From positions 34,807,426-34,871,425 of the forward strand of contig OZ022256.1 of the NCBI GenBank assembly GCA_963978905.1: 64,000 nt of DNA, written 5' to 3'. Below are positions 48,501 through 59,567 of the stretch, one piece after another; within the stretch, counting starts at the first letter, position 1, and each line of letters starts with the position of its first letter. The position numbers and the translations under genes were made by a program. The notes below the pieces were generated by a model. That model had not been told where the DNA came from and made no database searches. It saw only the letters and a list, made by a program, of their open reading frames with translations. The stretch comes from Trichostrongylus colubriformis. Its lineage: Eukaryota; Nematoda; Chromadorea; Rhabditida; Trichostrongylidae.

Positions 48501-51500
48501 CGCACCATCTCATCGCGTGCCGAACGGCCACGCGACGTTTCTGTCCTAACGATATACACCCAGCTTGTACCATCACGTGCGCGCTCGGCACAGCCACACG
48601 AATTCCTCTAGCAATGGCATACACCAGTAGACTGACGAGTGCTTTGTCAGCTGGAACGTTGTCTCGCCGGTAGAGTGTTTTTCATCTTCAGGAAATTAAA
48701 ACAAAGAAGAAGCGAACGCTAAAGATCAGTCTGGCCTAGTTTGCTCGTCATTAGAGCGTTCGTCCGTGTGTTTATGCGGAAGTGCAGTGTTAACATCAAC
48801 AGTGGCTGTGCTGCGATCCAAACCGCTCAAAAATCTAAGCGGGTGCGGTGATCGCGTACCTCTTATGTTATACATGGCCGTGCTTGATGGTTATTAGGGA
48901 GGACAACGCAATGACTGCCATCCTAATTTTCATATTTTACGGCTATTTCTTAAACGTAAAGCGACGAGCAAAAGCCGATCTCCCATTTAGACTGCAACTA
49001 TATTTTTGCATAACTGTAGTAATTCTATGTCTTGCTAACGCTGACGCTTAAAACTATTTCCAACCACTGTCTAAGGATTTATTTGGAGGTTTGTTGGTGT
49101 AGTGCTAAAAGGTTCGATGTCGTGGTGAAATGCTTCATGGATGGGCACGGGTGCACTTGGGCGGGACATTGTAGTATAAGAGATGATCGCATCCCGGTAC
49201 TCTTTCAGGTAATAAGTGCAGGCAATCCGCTTGTGATGTGCCAGAGGGGGAATGAGAAGCAATTTACGCAAAATCAGCGGCGGGTTTTCGTGCAATACCA
49301 GAACAGACTCGAACCACGTTACGTTAACTATGCGAACTTTTTTTTGATTTTTGATAGCTGCTGATTTTCGTCGCAGCCCGCGGTGCGAAAGTTATTACAA
49401 GTATTGAGTCCGTTCGGAGCTTTTGCCCTTAACTCAGCATACTTCAAACGACTAAGCTAGTACTGTCAAAATGACTCACTTCGGCACAGTTAAAGGCAGC
49501 ATTAGGGGAAAGTCGGACGAAAAGTAAAAGGCGTAGTGAATGTGAAAGGCGAGATGCCTAGTAACAGGACAGTGAAGAAAAAACGGATGGAATTGGCCAA
49601 AAACAGGGGAACTAGGACCCCCTTCCCACCGTTGATTCTCGACGCGGACGACCTGTCCGTCAAATGGCGGGTAGTTTGATCTAGTTTTCCATTGGTATGT
49701 TGCCAAGTAAACACAAGGGAATGTTTAGAAATACGACAGCATCTATTTTCTGGAGTGAGCTTCAAGGAAAAACTGCGAAAGCGCACCGCAACACCTTCGA
49801 TCTTGCCGCCTCTCCTTGGCTGCTCCCACCTCAGCCAGTCGGAAATCACGTCACCCGGAGGCGGGGCCGACTTATCAAGAGGCGGAACAGATGGGCGGTT
49901 GCGGCGTTTTGCGGCGTTTCCACAGCTCGGAGGGGCGCTTTTTCACCGGGATTTCGCCACAGATAGCCTTCTTGGGCCCAGGACTACCATGTGAGTGACT
50001 TCTTGTAGGGATTCCTCCATTACCGTATTACCCCTAATGCTGTATTTAAATCAAATGTTGCGCAGATCATCATCAAATGGCCGCTGTGAGTCTCTGAATA
50101 TCGTTCTATGTATGAAGCATAATACAATGTGATAATCGCATGACAAGTTTGAAGTTGACAATTCAAATTAGGCTGATTTCATTAGACGTGTCATAAAAAT
50201 GCGGCAGATACCCTTGTCCAGTGTTGTAGTCATCCTTGGGATTGGTCTAATTTCAGATTTGCTGATGAGTACGTCGATCGCAATAAAGATGCCGAAGACG
50301 TCGGACCGGATTTCGTTACGAATCCTATCAACGCCTATCTTCTCATCAAGCGGCTTACCACCGAATGGAAAAAGGTGTGTTTTTGCCAAGTTCACCAGCT
50401 TACTTACCCTGTTACTGCGATAGAGAGATGCCAAAAATCTCGAAGCAGTTAATCACCAGAGGAGCAACCTAATGTATGAAATTCTTTGTTACTCATTCGA
50501 GGCTGTTGCTTAAAGATCAGTGTCATGCCCTGAGGGATTGTTCTAATGGAATCTGCATAAAAATCTTTTAGCTAGATTGCCACAACTTTAGCATAAAGAT
50601 AATGGCCTGAGGTAGATCCACTGAAAGGCGCTCCCCTTGCTACCAATTTCAACGAAACATTTTCTCAAAGGCCATGGCTGAATATTGGAAGAATATTAAA
50701 CACGAAGGTCGAGGTGTCTATTAGTACGAAACTGAAGAAAAACCGGAATGGAACGGTCAAAACCCGAGAAATAAGACTCTCGCAGTTGACTTTAAAAGGA
50801 GGCGGGCTCGGTTAGCGAAAGGGTGGACATTGTCTGCACAAGTGGCAGCTATTCAAAAAAGATGGCTGTTGTGAAGACCCGGGGCACTCCTTTTCATTGT
50901 AAATTTTGCAACAAGTCTTGCTGAATCCGTCACGTTCATTTTGATGAATCACTTTAGAAGTTCTCATTATTCATATCACCCCCTCCCACCCACGGTCTTT
51001 AAACCTTGTACTCCAATAGTCTTGCCCAATGATGAAGAAGGTGTCGAACTTCTTACAAGTGGGTTACCCTTGTACTCTCTGCGTCATACAAGGTGCTTTG
51101 ATGAAGCTATTGAATCATAAGAAATTGCAGGTTGAAGATATCATGCTCACTAATAAAGCAGAGAGTTTCATCAAGAACATCACAGAGAATCGCGTTCGCA
51201 GCCAGGTGAATTTTGTATATATTCATTTACTGTAGGCGTTAATCGAGGAGTATCGTTCCACTCGAGCTGCCTACAGCTGGGCTCCTGCAGCTCTTATCTT
51301 GAAGATGTCAGAGAGCAATTCCATTCAAAACCATTTGTGTGGTTCAGGTGAAATTCCCCCAAGAGGAGGATTTGTCGGGAGCTGCGACCGCTATTCTTCG
51401 ACTTCAAGATGTCTACCGACTTGATACAACCGATCTTTCAAATGGAATTATTCTCGGTGACAAAGTCGCCCACAGGCTCACAGCCCATGACGCTTTTGAG

Positions 51501-54500
51501 GTAAGGATTGTGAATTGGACACCATCAAACATTTTTGGCGTCAGTATTCCAAACAGCAGGGATTGATCTGAGAAGGTCAGGCATGGGTTCACTGAATGAG
51601 CAAGCTTCGAGGAGGAGAGTCTTTTTTTATTTTCTTGGAAGCTCTTGAAACTCTTAGCAATAATTTGGAGGCGGCCGTCAAATGGGTATCCAAAAAGCTC
51701 GTGGACTAATTATAAAATAAACAAAATTTTGTTGTATATAGCGATATTGTGATTATCGATCGGAGTTCTTTTCTTGGGGAACAGCTTTCTTAACAAAGAA
51801 TAACATTCGTGGAAGAGCAGGGAGGTCTTATTTCTCCAAACTATTCCACAATGATTCTGGTTCTGAGTAGCGACCGTAAAGTTCAATAGGCGAAAAGGAG
51901 AAGGTGCCTGTCGATTGACCGCTCTTCTGCCTATCGCGTGGATCGTCATCTCTGAGTAATGCCAAAGAGTTTATCATTTACCAAGCAAAACTTAAATTTA
52001 CCATCTACCGAGCAAAATTTCAATTACTCTGTAAGTATACCTTTATGGGAACCTTCACTTCTAAAATATCGTAAGTCAATAAACACCTATGATAAATGAT
52101 AGGGTGAGAATTTGAAACCTTGAAACCTCGACGGAGTTGCTTGCAGGTTGGACGAGCAGCCTACAATCAGCGAGACTATTACCATACGTTGACATGGATG
52201 CAAACGGCAATGAATCGGGTAAGCGTTACACAGTGACAAAAATTGCAGTGCTCGCTCAAACATTCGACATTGCCCCACGAGATTTTTAACCTTTCCGTAA
52301 ACACTTCAATTTAGTGGCTCACAGTGCGTGGTGGGCTCCGCACCATTTTAGCAACCATGTAGCGTGGCCCGTACTATGCATAGATTAGCCTATTGATATG
52401 ACATTCTTTTATATTGGGGAGCATTTTACAATGGGGTAGTGCATGAGCAAGTATTACGTTGTCCACGTTGACGCTAGGATGGCTGGGAACTTATTGTCCC
52501 TCTCGTGATTTTGTATAAATCCTATGGGGTCCCTTCCGGTGAGCGTTTTATGGAATGTGGTATTTATGGGTATTTTCAGCTCGAAAATGAGGATCCCAAA
52601 ACCGTAGAAGAAGAGGAAGTCTTGGAATATCTCGCCTATGCTCTCTATCAACAGGGAAACGTACGTCGAGCTCTCGCATTAACGAAGAGACTAGCAGCGA
52701 TTGCTCCCCATCATCCAAGAGCCAAAGGTTAGTCATCGGTCACTTCTTGTGGTTTCTCTGGCTACCGAGCATCGCCATTGGTTGCCTGATTTGTGTTTAG
52801 GAAACGTGAAGTGGTACGAAGATATGCTTGAAGGAAAAGACAAAGAAGGCGAGCTGCCACCGATCGTCAACAAAGTCAGTTGACCTCAAAGTGTGTTTTT
52901 ACCAAAGTGCCACGGTTGTATGCGCATGAGCTTTAGCGTGTGGAAAACGATGGAATCGTTGAGCGAGATGCGTACGAGGCATTGTGCCGTGGTGAGGCTC
53001 CACCTATGCCACCAGAGGAAGAGAAGAAGCTTTACTGCTACTATAAAGTGAGGATTTCAATGCTGAAGTTGACGACCTATCCTCCTTTAATCTTATGTTT
53101 GCTTTCAGATGGACAGGCCATACCTCCGACTTGCTCCAATCAAGGTCGAGATTCTCAGGTTTGAGCCTCTCGCCGTACTTTTCAAAGAGGTTATGTCTGA
53201 GTACGAAGCGGAAGTGATCAAAGCAACAGCCACTCCAAAGGTAGGCTACACTAGCCGTAGTTTTTGTACAACGCTGCTATATACAGATGAAAATGTGAAG
53301 TTTTGCCATTTTTTTGTGACTTTACCTTCAGGTGATTATGGCTTGGCTCAGATTGCATCTTTTGAGCACCACTTGATTTTTCACACCTTTGCGAATATGA
53401 TGCATACTTGCTCATCCCATATTTATGAAAGGATGACGATTTACCTTGCGCGAAATCATAAAAAGTCGACCCCAAATTATCATGCTCCCTGAACACTGCT
53501 GTTGAAGGAGCTGTCCACGTGTTTGAAAAAATGGGGTTCACCTAGCACTAGATCTGATGAGATGACAGAAGCAAGGCTCAAACCTGCAACTCCTTTGCTG
53601 CCCGGAAGACGATCTGTGAAAAATGATCTCCAAGGGGTCGCGCAGCCCCATTTTTGCGTTTTGGCGAATCAGAGGCACCTAAGGTGGTAACCACATCCGT
53701 AATGGGAACGCCAATACTTTTAGATATCCCTGCTAATGCGGACGCTCATCGCTTTCTGCTGTTTGATTAAAGCGCCTTCATCAATTGAAAATTCGCGCAG
53801 CTCACTCTCATTCTGCAATTCTTGAACAAGAAAAAACTTTCAATAAAACTTTCATCCAGCGCTTCACCTCCTCCTCTTGGAGTGCTCACATTCATAGTTG
53901 CCTCCATTTCGCTTCGACCCTAGTGGAACTCGTGGAGTGAAGTCATCCAAAAAGGTCCTTTTCACTGTACTTTAGAATTTTTCTAGCAATTCAAAGACTT
54001 TACAAAATTTCGAGGAAAGCCGATATCCTGAAAGACAACTTTTTCTCCATCGTAGTGGCGCAATATGTAACTTGATCTGAGTTGCCGCGCTTTGGAATTT
54101 GGATTTACCCTGTGAACGCGCATAACTGGCCAGAACTTTCATTACAACCTAATAAAGTGAAAGCTTCTTCAAGAGCTCTTAGGACTCCTTCAAAAGTTAC
54201 TGCGGATGATTTTATTCGGCCCACCGATGCACCGCCGTTGCAGCGCCTTTGCCATTGGTTTTCTGACATTCTCTCCGACTCCACGACATTCTGCTACAGC
54301 TGCCAAGGAAGCTGGTGTGTCGCATGACGATCCAATCTTCCAGGGAGGGAGGAGGACGTTTCTTACCTTTGCAATATCCAAGGAGAAGATTGCTCTCGCG
54401 TTCATATTCTCAGTACGGTCATGAAGAGCGGTGTTGACACGACCTTCACTGACAATGATGAAAAAAAGCAGAAACAGAAAAACAGAGGCTCGGAAGGGAC

Positions 54501-57500
54501 CTCCACGAGGGAATTTGAAAGGAGCTAGGCGTGTGATAGAGGTCCCTGCCATTTGTACACACCGCCCGTCGCTGTCCGGGACTGAGCTGTCTCGAGAGGA
54601 CTGCGGACAAAATATTGTAGTAACAATTTTTGGAATTATGGTCGATGCTTGATGAATGAGTAGAAGACAGTGAATCGATTCCGTGAGCTTTTATTATTCT
54701 AATGAGACGCTGAAATTTTGAGCTGGAGCGTGCAACGGTGAAGGCCGAGGACGGCTCTCTGGTCACCGCCGACTACCGCACTTCCAAAAGGTACCCGTAC
54801 TGTGTGGAGGTTTTGCGAGTAGCATTCCGGTTAACCTTTTCAGGGTGTGCCTGATCCGTCGGGTTTCTCTTTTTTTGTTTCGGTGTGTTCTTGTAGTCGC
54901 AGCTCCCATTTCGTCAAAAACAACGAATCCTGTTGTGACTTTCCGTGGCTTGCATGATTGTGTGTTTTCGTTTTCAGCTCAAACGTGCTACTGTACAGAA
55001 TGCTGTGACGGGTGAGCTTGAGACCGCCAGCTACCGTATTAGTAAGAGGTAATAGTAATTCGTGGTGCTCCGTCCTTTTCTCTTCGTTTCTCATTCACTC
55101 GACGTTGATTTTTCTTGGTTATCGTGTGTACTCCTAATTTGTCCATTTGTGGCCATAAAATCGTTAAAAGCCAGCGAACAACTAGTCATTTTTACTTAGA
55201 TAACCCGTGATTTCAGTGCATGGCTGAAAGAGGAAGAACACGAGGTGGTAGCTCGAATAAATAGAAGAATCGGCGACATGACTAACCTGAACCAGGCAAC
55301 ATCAGAGGATTTGCAGGTGCCTTTAGGTCACTATAATGATACAAACTTATGTAATAGTCCTGGTGAGTACGCAGTAGGTGAAGGAGCGGTTCACAGTCCC
55401 ATGAATCGGGCAGCTCTCTGGCATTCACAAAACCTTTTTGTGGTGTGGTGTTGTGCCAAGTTCTGGGACCACTATTTACTTTCACATAGTAGAAGCTATG
55501 AGCTGGGTACTCACGAAGATGAAGCTCTGAACCGTAAAAGTAAGCTACGAGTCCAGGAGACGGTGTATAGCTTTTCAACAAGGTCCTAGTTGGTAGACAG
55601 CCCCACCGTAGTCGAGCTGCTCCGAGCAAGCTTGTCATTTATTTGCGTATCCGCGTCACGTATTATAGATGCACCTTTTCTGACCAGCACTCATTGATGC
55701 AGTATGCGATAGAACGCGTCCGCAAGGAGAGCGGAGGAGATAAGGGGTCCAATATCTCGACTTTCTAATCATTTTACTCTTTTTCTTCAATGCAACACTA
55801 CCTAGCATTTCGTTTTCAGCGGGTGATCAACTTAGAGCCCATAACAGTTGCAATGCTAGTACCGCCCTCTGCAGTTCATCCTGTTCTACGTCCCTGAGGG
55901 ACCTCATCGTTAAATGCAGATCAGCCGGTTGGTGGCAATGACCACGGGGACGATAGCATTGGCTAAAAGAGGGAATTGACCAGCCCCCGTGCATTTGATG
56001 TGTGGTCAGGGTCAAACCTCCGGTCCTCTGTACATTTGTGGCTGGTAGCATGCATTTCAGTTCATTTATGCATTCGAGTAGCTTGGAAGCTCGCGGAAAC
56101 AGTCCTTGTCTCCTTTAGGAGTAGGTATGATGCAGTGCATTTCACCATTGCACACCTTACCCTGCATCCAGCTCCCACATCAGAGGCAAACAAACAGTCT
56201 ACGAATAGCCCGTAAGCAGAAATGCGCATCATTCCTTCCAGCCTAATTCCTGCCCACAACCGTATCGGTAATGGAATGATTGACTCGATAGTGAATATGC
56301 CAGGAAACGTCTTCTATGATTTGATAAGATGCAACGTATGCTTCGACGAATATCTTATCACGCTTATAATGATTTTAGGTGGCGAACTATGGTCTTGGCG
56401 GTCATTATGATCCACATTTCGATTTTGCAAGAGTCAGTTTCACGAAATTACTTTTTCTCGTTACAGATAGCCAACTATGGCATCGGTGGTCATTATGCTC
56501 CGCATTTTGACATGTCTACGGTAAGCGATGTGATTGTGCATGCTCACTGAACCCTGAAACACTGTAAGCCCTCACCCTGAAAGCTTTATCCAGTGTTTCT
56601 AACAAGATAAAGAAGATATGTAGATTGTAGAAGGGGGTTCCCCTCCGATATTCTCGCAGTTTTTTTGGAGAAAAATTTCCTTGCATATATCCATACGTTC
56701 CTCATTTGTGCCTCCATAGTTCTGGGCTCTGTTTGGACAAGGGAATCGCACAGCGTAGAGCCGCTCATTGCACAGTTATCTCACGTTCATCGAGATTCTT
56801 CAGGCATATAACTCCTAACTGAGGATTGAGCTCTGCTCATTACATAGCTTCCCTGTGATACCGTTGGTGTGACTAATCCCTAGCTCAACCCTGATTTAGT
56901 GCAGTGACTCAGTCGTCCTTACCGAACCGTTTGTCGTTAGCTAATCCTCTGCTGGCTCTAATAGATCATTTTTTAAACTGAACTCGCGAATGAGGACGGA
57001 CCGTTTTAGAGAGGCGAAAAGGAACCTTATCGAGCCAATGGCAATCGCATCGCTACCGTGTTGTTCTATGTAAGTGGTTCTGACTTACCAACTCTTTTTT
57101 TGTAGAAAGAAGAAAAGAATGCGTTCAAGAGCCTGAACACAGGAAATAGAATCGCGACCGTGTTGTATTACGTAAGCTTAATCTATTTTGTACACTTTAT
57201 CTGGCAGATGTCCATCTTATTTTCAGCCACTTTCATTCCCTTACTTAATTATTCTTTATTGCTCCTCCCACCTCCAGCAACAACACCGCCACATTCGGAG
57301 GCCGGATTTCCCGGCGTTGGAGCGCATAAGGTGTCCAACAAAATTGATGAATAAAGACAGCTCAATAGTACCGCAATAGGAATCCCTGATTAGCGTTTTT
57401 CTGCATTCGATCCCGTCCTTTACACTAGCATCAGGCCGAGCTGATAGGGCTGCTGATGAAGAAGCTAGTCGCCTTTGCTATTATTTCGGTACGTTCAAAG

Positions 57501-59371
57501 TGCCACTTTGGAGGCTTCATCCACTTTCTCTGGCAAGATATGGGAATTGTAAAACGGGGTTATCCGCTGGGTATTCGCGGGCTGATTTGCAGGAATTTTT
57601 TAGCACGCATATCATTTATCCATATGTTCCTCACTTGTGCATAACTCTGGGTTTCATCAAGCAGTTTGAAACCTCTCATTGCGCGGTAAATTCACCTACA
57701 TCTGGATTTTTGGAGAGGAGGATATAAAAAATTCGCGGAAAGGGGGGATGTATCCTGCTGGCGCAAAGTACGCCTGCACCGTCCCCAGCATATGAATTTA
57801 TTCGATATATGGTATTTACAATTCATTTTATTTATTTATCATCATCAGGCACCTCCATGAAATCAATCGCTGTGGTTGGAAAAAACCATACTATTTTACA
57901 TACTTTTTTTGCGGCTAGAACAATGTCCACAGCGCCCTTTTTCTTGGTTCAGTCCTGATAATTAAGCACCCTGGAAGCAAGGTCACGCTTCCGTCGAAGA
58001 ATCCTGGACGTGGTCGCATTCTGGATTAGAACTTAGGGGTCACTCAGGGTTGGAGAGAGTTCGAATTTTCTCGATAAATCTCGATAGGAGGAAAGAGAAC
58101 CCATGAGTATTTGTGGAAATTTTGGCCCGGAAAATGGTCGTCAGTCGATAATCCTACTTGTGTTAGCATGAGATAGCAGTGGAACGGTTATCGATTGATA
58201 ACCTTTTTTCATCTTTTGTACAGTCGGCTTGAATGTGTACAGACAGCCGTGCGCCGGCATTATCAGAAGCATCGACGGGGACTGAGGTCATAGGAGGCGG
58301 GTGGGGTCGAATGGTCAAATTTTCGCCCGGCTGCCCGCGACGAACGGCGCGGCGAGTGCCAGTCGTCTGGAATTCCGCGCAAGACGCATTGGGCTGGTAC
58401 CGTAAAGGACCTTTAAAGATAGGCAAACTCCCGAAGCTTTCAACTTGCGACCTTTAAAGGTCCCTTACGGCACCAGCCCATTGCAACTTGAGCGGAACTC
58501 CAATCGATTCGTACTGACGGCGCCGCGAAGCGAAAATTCGACCAATCGACCCTCACCTGTAGGAGATGAGGAGCGAATAGGGGTAATATTTCCCACCATT
58601 ATGTGTGGAGGTCGGGAGACCCCCCAGGGGATCGTATTTTCAATTTTCCTCGACACCGCGCTCGACCCTGCATGAGGGTAAGGTGTTTGGATGGGTTCTA
58701 ATGAATCAAAACTTTCCAAGGCAGAGTAGAAATACACCCAGTCAATGTTTGATGGTGTACCTACGATGTTCATGTGGAATGCGAGTAAAGCCAAGGGTGC
58801 AATCCGAGATCTTCGTGCCTAGTGCTTTACACTATATTTTGCGTGAAATCCAACTGCGTTCAGCTTATTGTTAGTGCAGCTGAGTTTGTTCTGCTGAAAA
58901 GTTTTAGTTGTGCAGTATTGAAAACGTTATGGTAATTGAGTTAACGTCAATGAGGGAAGCACCTGTAAAATGACGGGAGTTGCAAGATTAATTATGTCAC
59001 CATCAGCGTACTCACCTTTTTCTCAGATGACACAGCCAGAGCGAGGAGGAGCGACCGTTTTCAATCACCTTGGCACTACAGTATTCCCATCCAAATTCGA
59101 CGCGCTATTCTGGTACAATTTGATGAGGAGTGGTGAGGGTGACATGCGCACGAGGCATGCCGCATGCCCTGTGCTGCTTGGCGTGAAATGGGTAAGTAAG
59201 CAGTGAAACTATTCCCTTTCACAAATTCACAGTAACGCTGTGCAGGTGTCGAACAAGTGGATTCACGAACGTGGGCAGGAATTTACTCGTCCGTGTGGTT
59301 TGGATGAAAACGTTCAGGAGTACTTCGTTGGAGATCTCACTCCTTATTCGCGTAAGAAGAAGACCAAGTGA
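45584..59371 (+). CDS. phy-2: Prolyl 4-hydroxylase alpha subunit, PHY-2-like
   Basis: Exons: 45584-45765, 50257-50374, 51131-51205, 51348-51500, 52147-52218, 52580-52727, 52801-52874, 52937-53047, 53109-53240, 54978-55048 (or 54723-54790), 55217-55316, 56379-56432 (or 56467-56520), 57106-57171 (or 57010-57069), 59027-59191, 59246-59371. Phases close throughout, giving 548 aa, the usual length. It hydroxylates prolines of collagen in the ER with Fe(II), 2-oxoglutarate and ascorbate, in complex with protein disulfide isomerase (family knowledge). Visible: signal peptide 1-23, N-terminal dimerisation region, TPR-like peptide-binding region about 177-250 (AYNQRDYYHT, YALYQQGNVRRAL), and the catalytic double-stranded beta-helix from about 356. 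Iron ligands are H425 and D427 (PHFD) and H496 (RHAACP); K506 (GVKW) binds 2-oxoglutarate. There is no KDEL, as expected for an alpha subunit. PHY-2 rather than PHY-1/DPY-18 rests on remembered similarity (e.g. PYLRLAPIKVEI). Intron 1 is 4.5 kb and full of MITEs. Confidence 0.94.
46708..46856. mobile_element. MULE-type MITE, GGTGTATAC family, short copy
   Basis: Ends GGTGTATATCC and GATATACACC, 149 bp, in phy-2 intron 1. The interior has GCGGTGCGAAATTCTATCCT, like copy 1. The flanks are only weakly similar. Confidence 0.7.
48164..48625. mobile_element. MULE-type MITE, outer copy of a nested pair
   Basis: Ends GGGTGTATGCCAGGACAG and GGCATACACC. It is interrupted by the inner copy at 48334-48561. 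The interior shares GGTGCGAGCTATACGCGCAG with it. Located in phy-2 intron 1. Confidence 0.82.
48334..48561. mobile_element. MULE-type MITE, inner copy with near-perfect hairpin
   Basis: A 228-bp element with near-perfect arms (GGGTGTATATCGTTAGGACA... and inverse), flanked by the 10-bp duplication AGCTTGTACC at 48324-48333 and 48562-48571. The low arm divergence suggests a recent jump. Confidence 0.92.
54367..54448 (-). other. Possible antisense exon inside phy-2 intron 9
   Basis: On the minus strand a strong acceptor (TTTTTTTCATCATTGTCAG) precedes 82 bp that are open in the frame EGRVNTALHDRTENMNARAI and end at a GTAAGA donor. A 120-aa ORF covers it (54552-54190), but its ATG lies in the rRNA fragment, so the full ORF is unlikely. 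Product not recognised. Confidence 0.25.
54541..54608 (+). pseudogene. 18S rRNA fragment (3' end) in a phy-2 intron
   Basis: About 68 bp match the 3' end of nuclear small-subunit rRNA, including the near-universal TTTGTACACACCGCCCGTCG and the following CCGGGACTGAG. The match is recognised from memory. It sits between exons 9 and 10a of phy-2 in sense orientation. Similarity is lost on both sides, so this is an inserted fragment, not an rRNA gene. Whether AGTAACAATTTTT downstream also derives from 18S is unclear. Confidence 0.85.
54723..55048 (+). other. phy-2 alternative exon pair 1 (10a/10b)
   Basis: Two homologous exons lie in tandem: 54723-54790 (68 bp; LERATVKAEDG...TSK) and 54978-55048 (71 bp; LKRATVQNAVTG...ISK). 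Both start in phase 0 after exon 9 and end in phase 2 (AG), fitting exon 11 at 55217. Exon 10b is the canonical sequence; 10a is diverged and one codon shorter. Including both would shift the frame (68+71 leaves remainder 1). They encode the segment just upstream of the catalytic core. The human P4HA1 gene also has mutually exclusive exons in this area (recalled knowledge). Confidence 0.85.
56379..56520 (+). other. phy-2 alternative exon pair 2 (12a/12b), HxD loop
   Basis: Exon 12a, 56379-56432, encodes VANYGLGGHYDPHFDFAR. Exon 12b, 56467-56520, encodes IANYGIGGHYAPHFDMST. Both are 54 bp, phase 0 at each end, with their own acceptor and donor (GTCAGT for 12a, GTAAGC for 12b). The gap between them is 34 bp, GT to AG, very short even for a nematode intron, so joint inclusion is probably blocked sterically. 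Both keep the iron-binding His-x-Asp. Confidence 0.88.
57010..57171 (+). other. phy-2 alternative exon pair 3 (13a/13b)
   Basis: Exon 13a, 57010-57069 (60 bp), encodes RGEKEPYRANGNRIATVLFY. Exon 13b, 57106-57171 (66 bp), encodes KEEKNAFKSLNTGNRIATVL followed by YY. Both are phase 0 at each end and differ mainly in their first dozen residues. The gap is 36 bp (GTAAGT to TGTAG), again too short for comfortable splicing. 13b is the canonical form and joins naturally to 12a (HFDFAR-KEEKNAF). Confidence 0.88.
58301..58557. repeat. Foldback sequence in phy-2 intron before exon 14
   Basis: The inner stem pairs GCATTGGGCTGGTACCGTAA (58385) with TTACGGCACCAGCCCATTGC (to 58485). Outer arms GGTCGAATGGTCAAATTTTC and GAAAATTCGACCAATCGACC also pair. 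Probably a decayed MITE. Confidence 0.7.
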
Positions 59372-59567
59372 GCACTGAAAGCCTGCCCTGTTGTTCCTCA
59401 TGTGTATCAGTGTCTTAGTTTTATGAGTATTTGTTCACCTATAAGGGCTGGGTATTAGAACCAACGTTGTTGTCTTGTCATTCATACTGCATCTTTGATT
59501 CATACGGTTTCATTGTTAAAGGTGGTATCAACCTTGCCTAAACTGCCTTGATTTCCTATATAATATA

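Noticed and set aside
54190..54552. 120-codon minus-strand ORF with a signal-peptide-like segment
   Set aside because: The hydrophobic run is the translation of a polypyrimidine splice tract and the ATG lies in the 18S fragment; only the inner 82 bp might be an exon.
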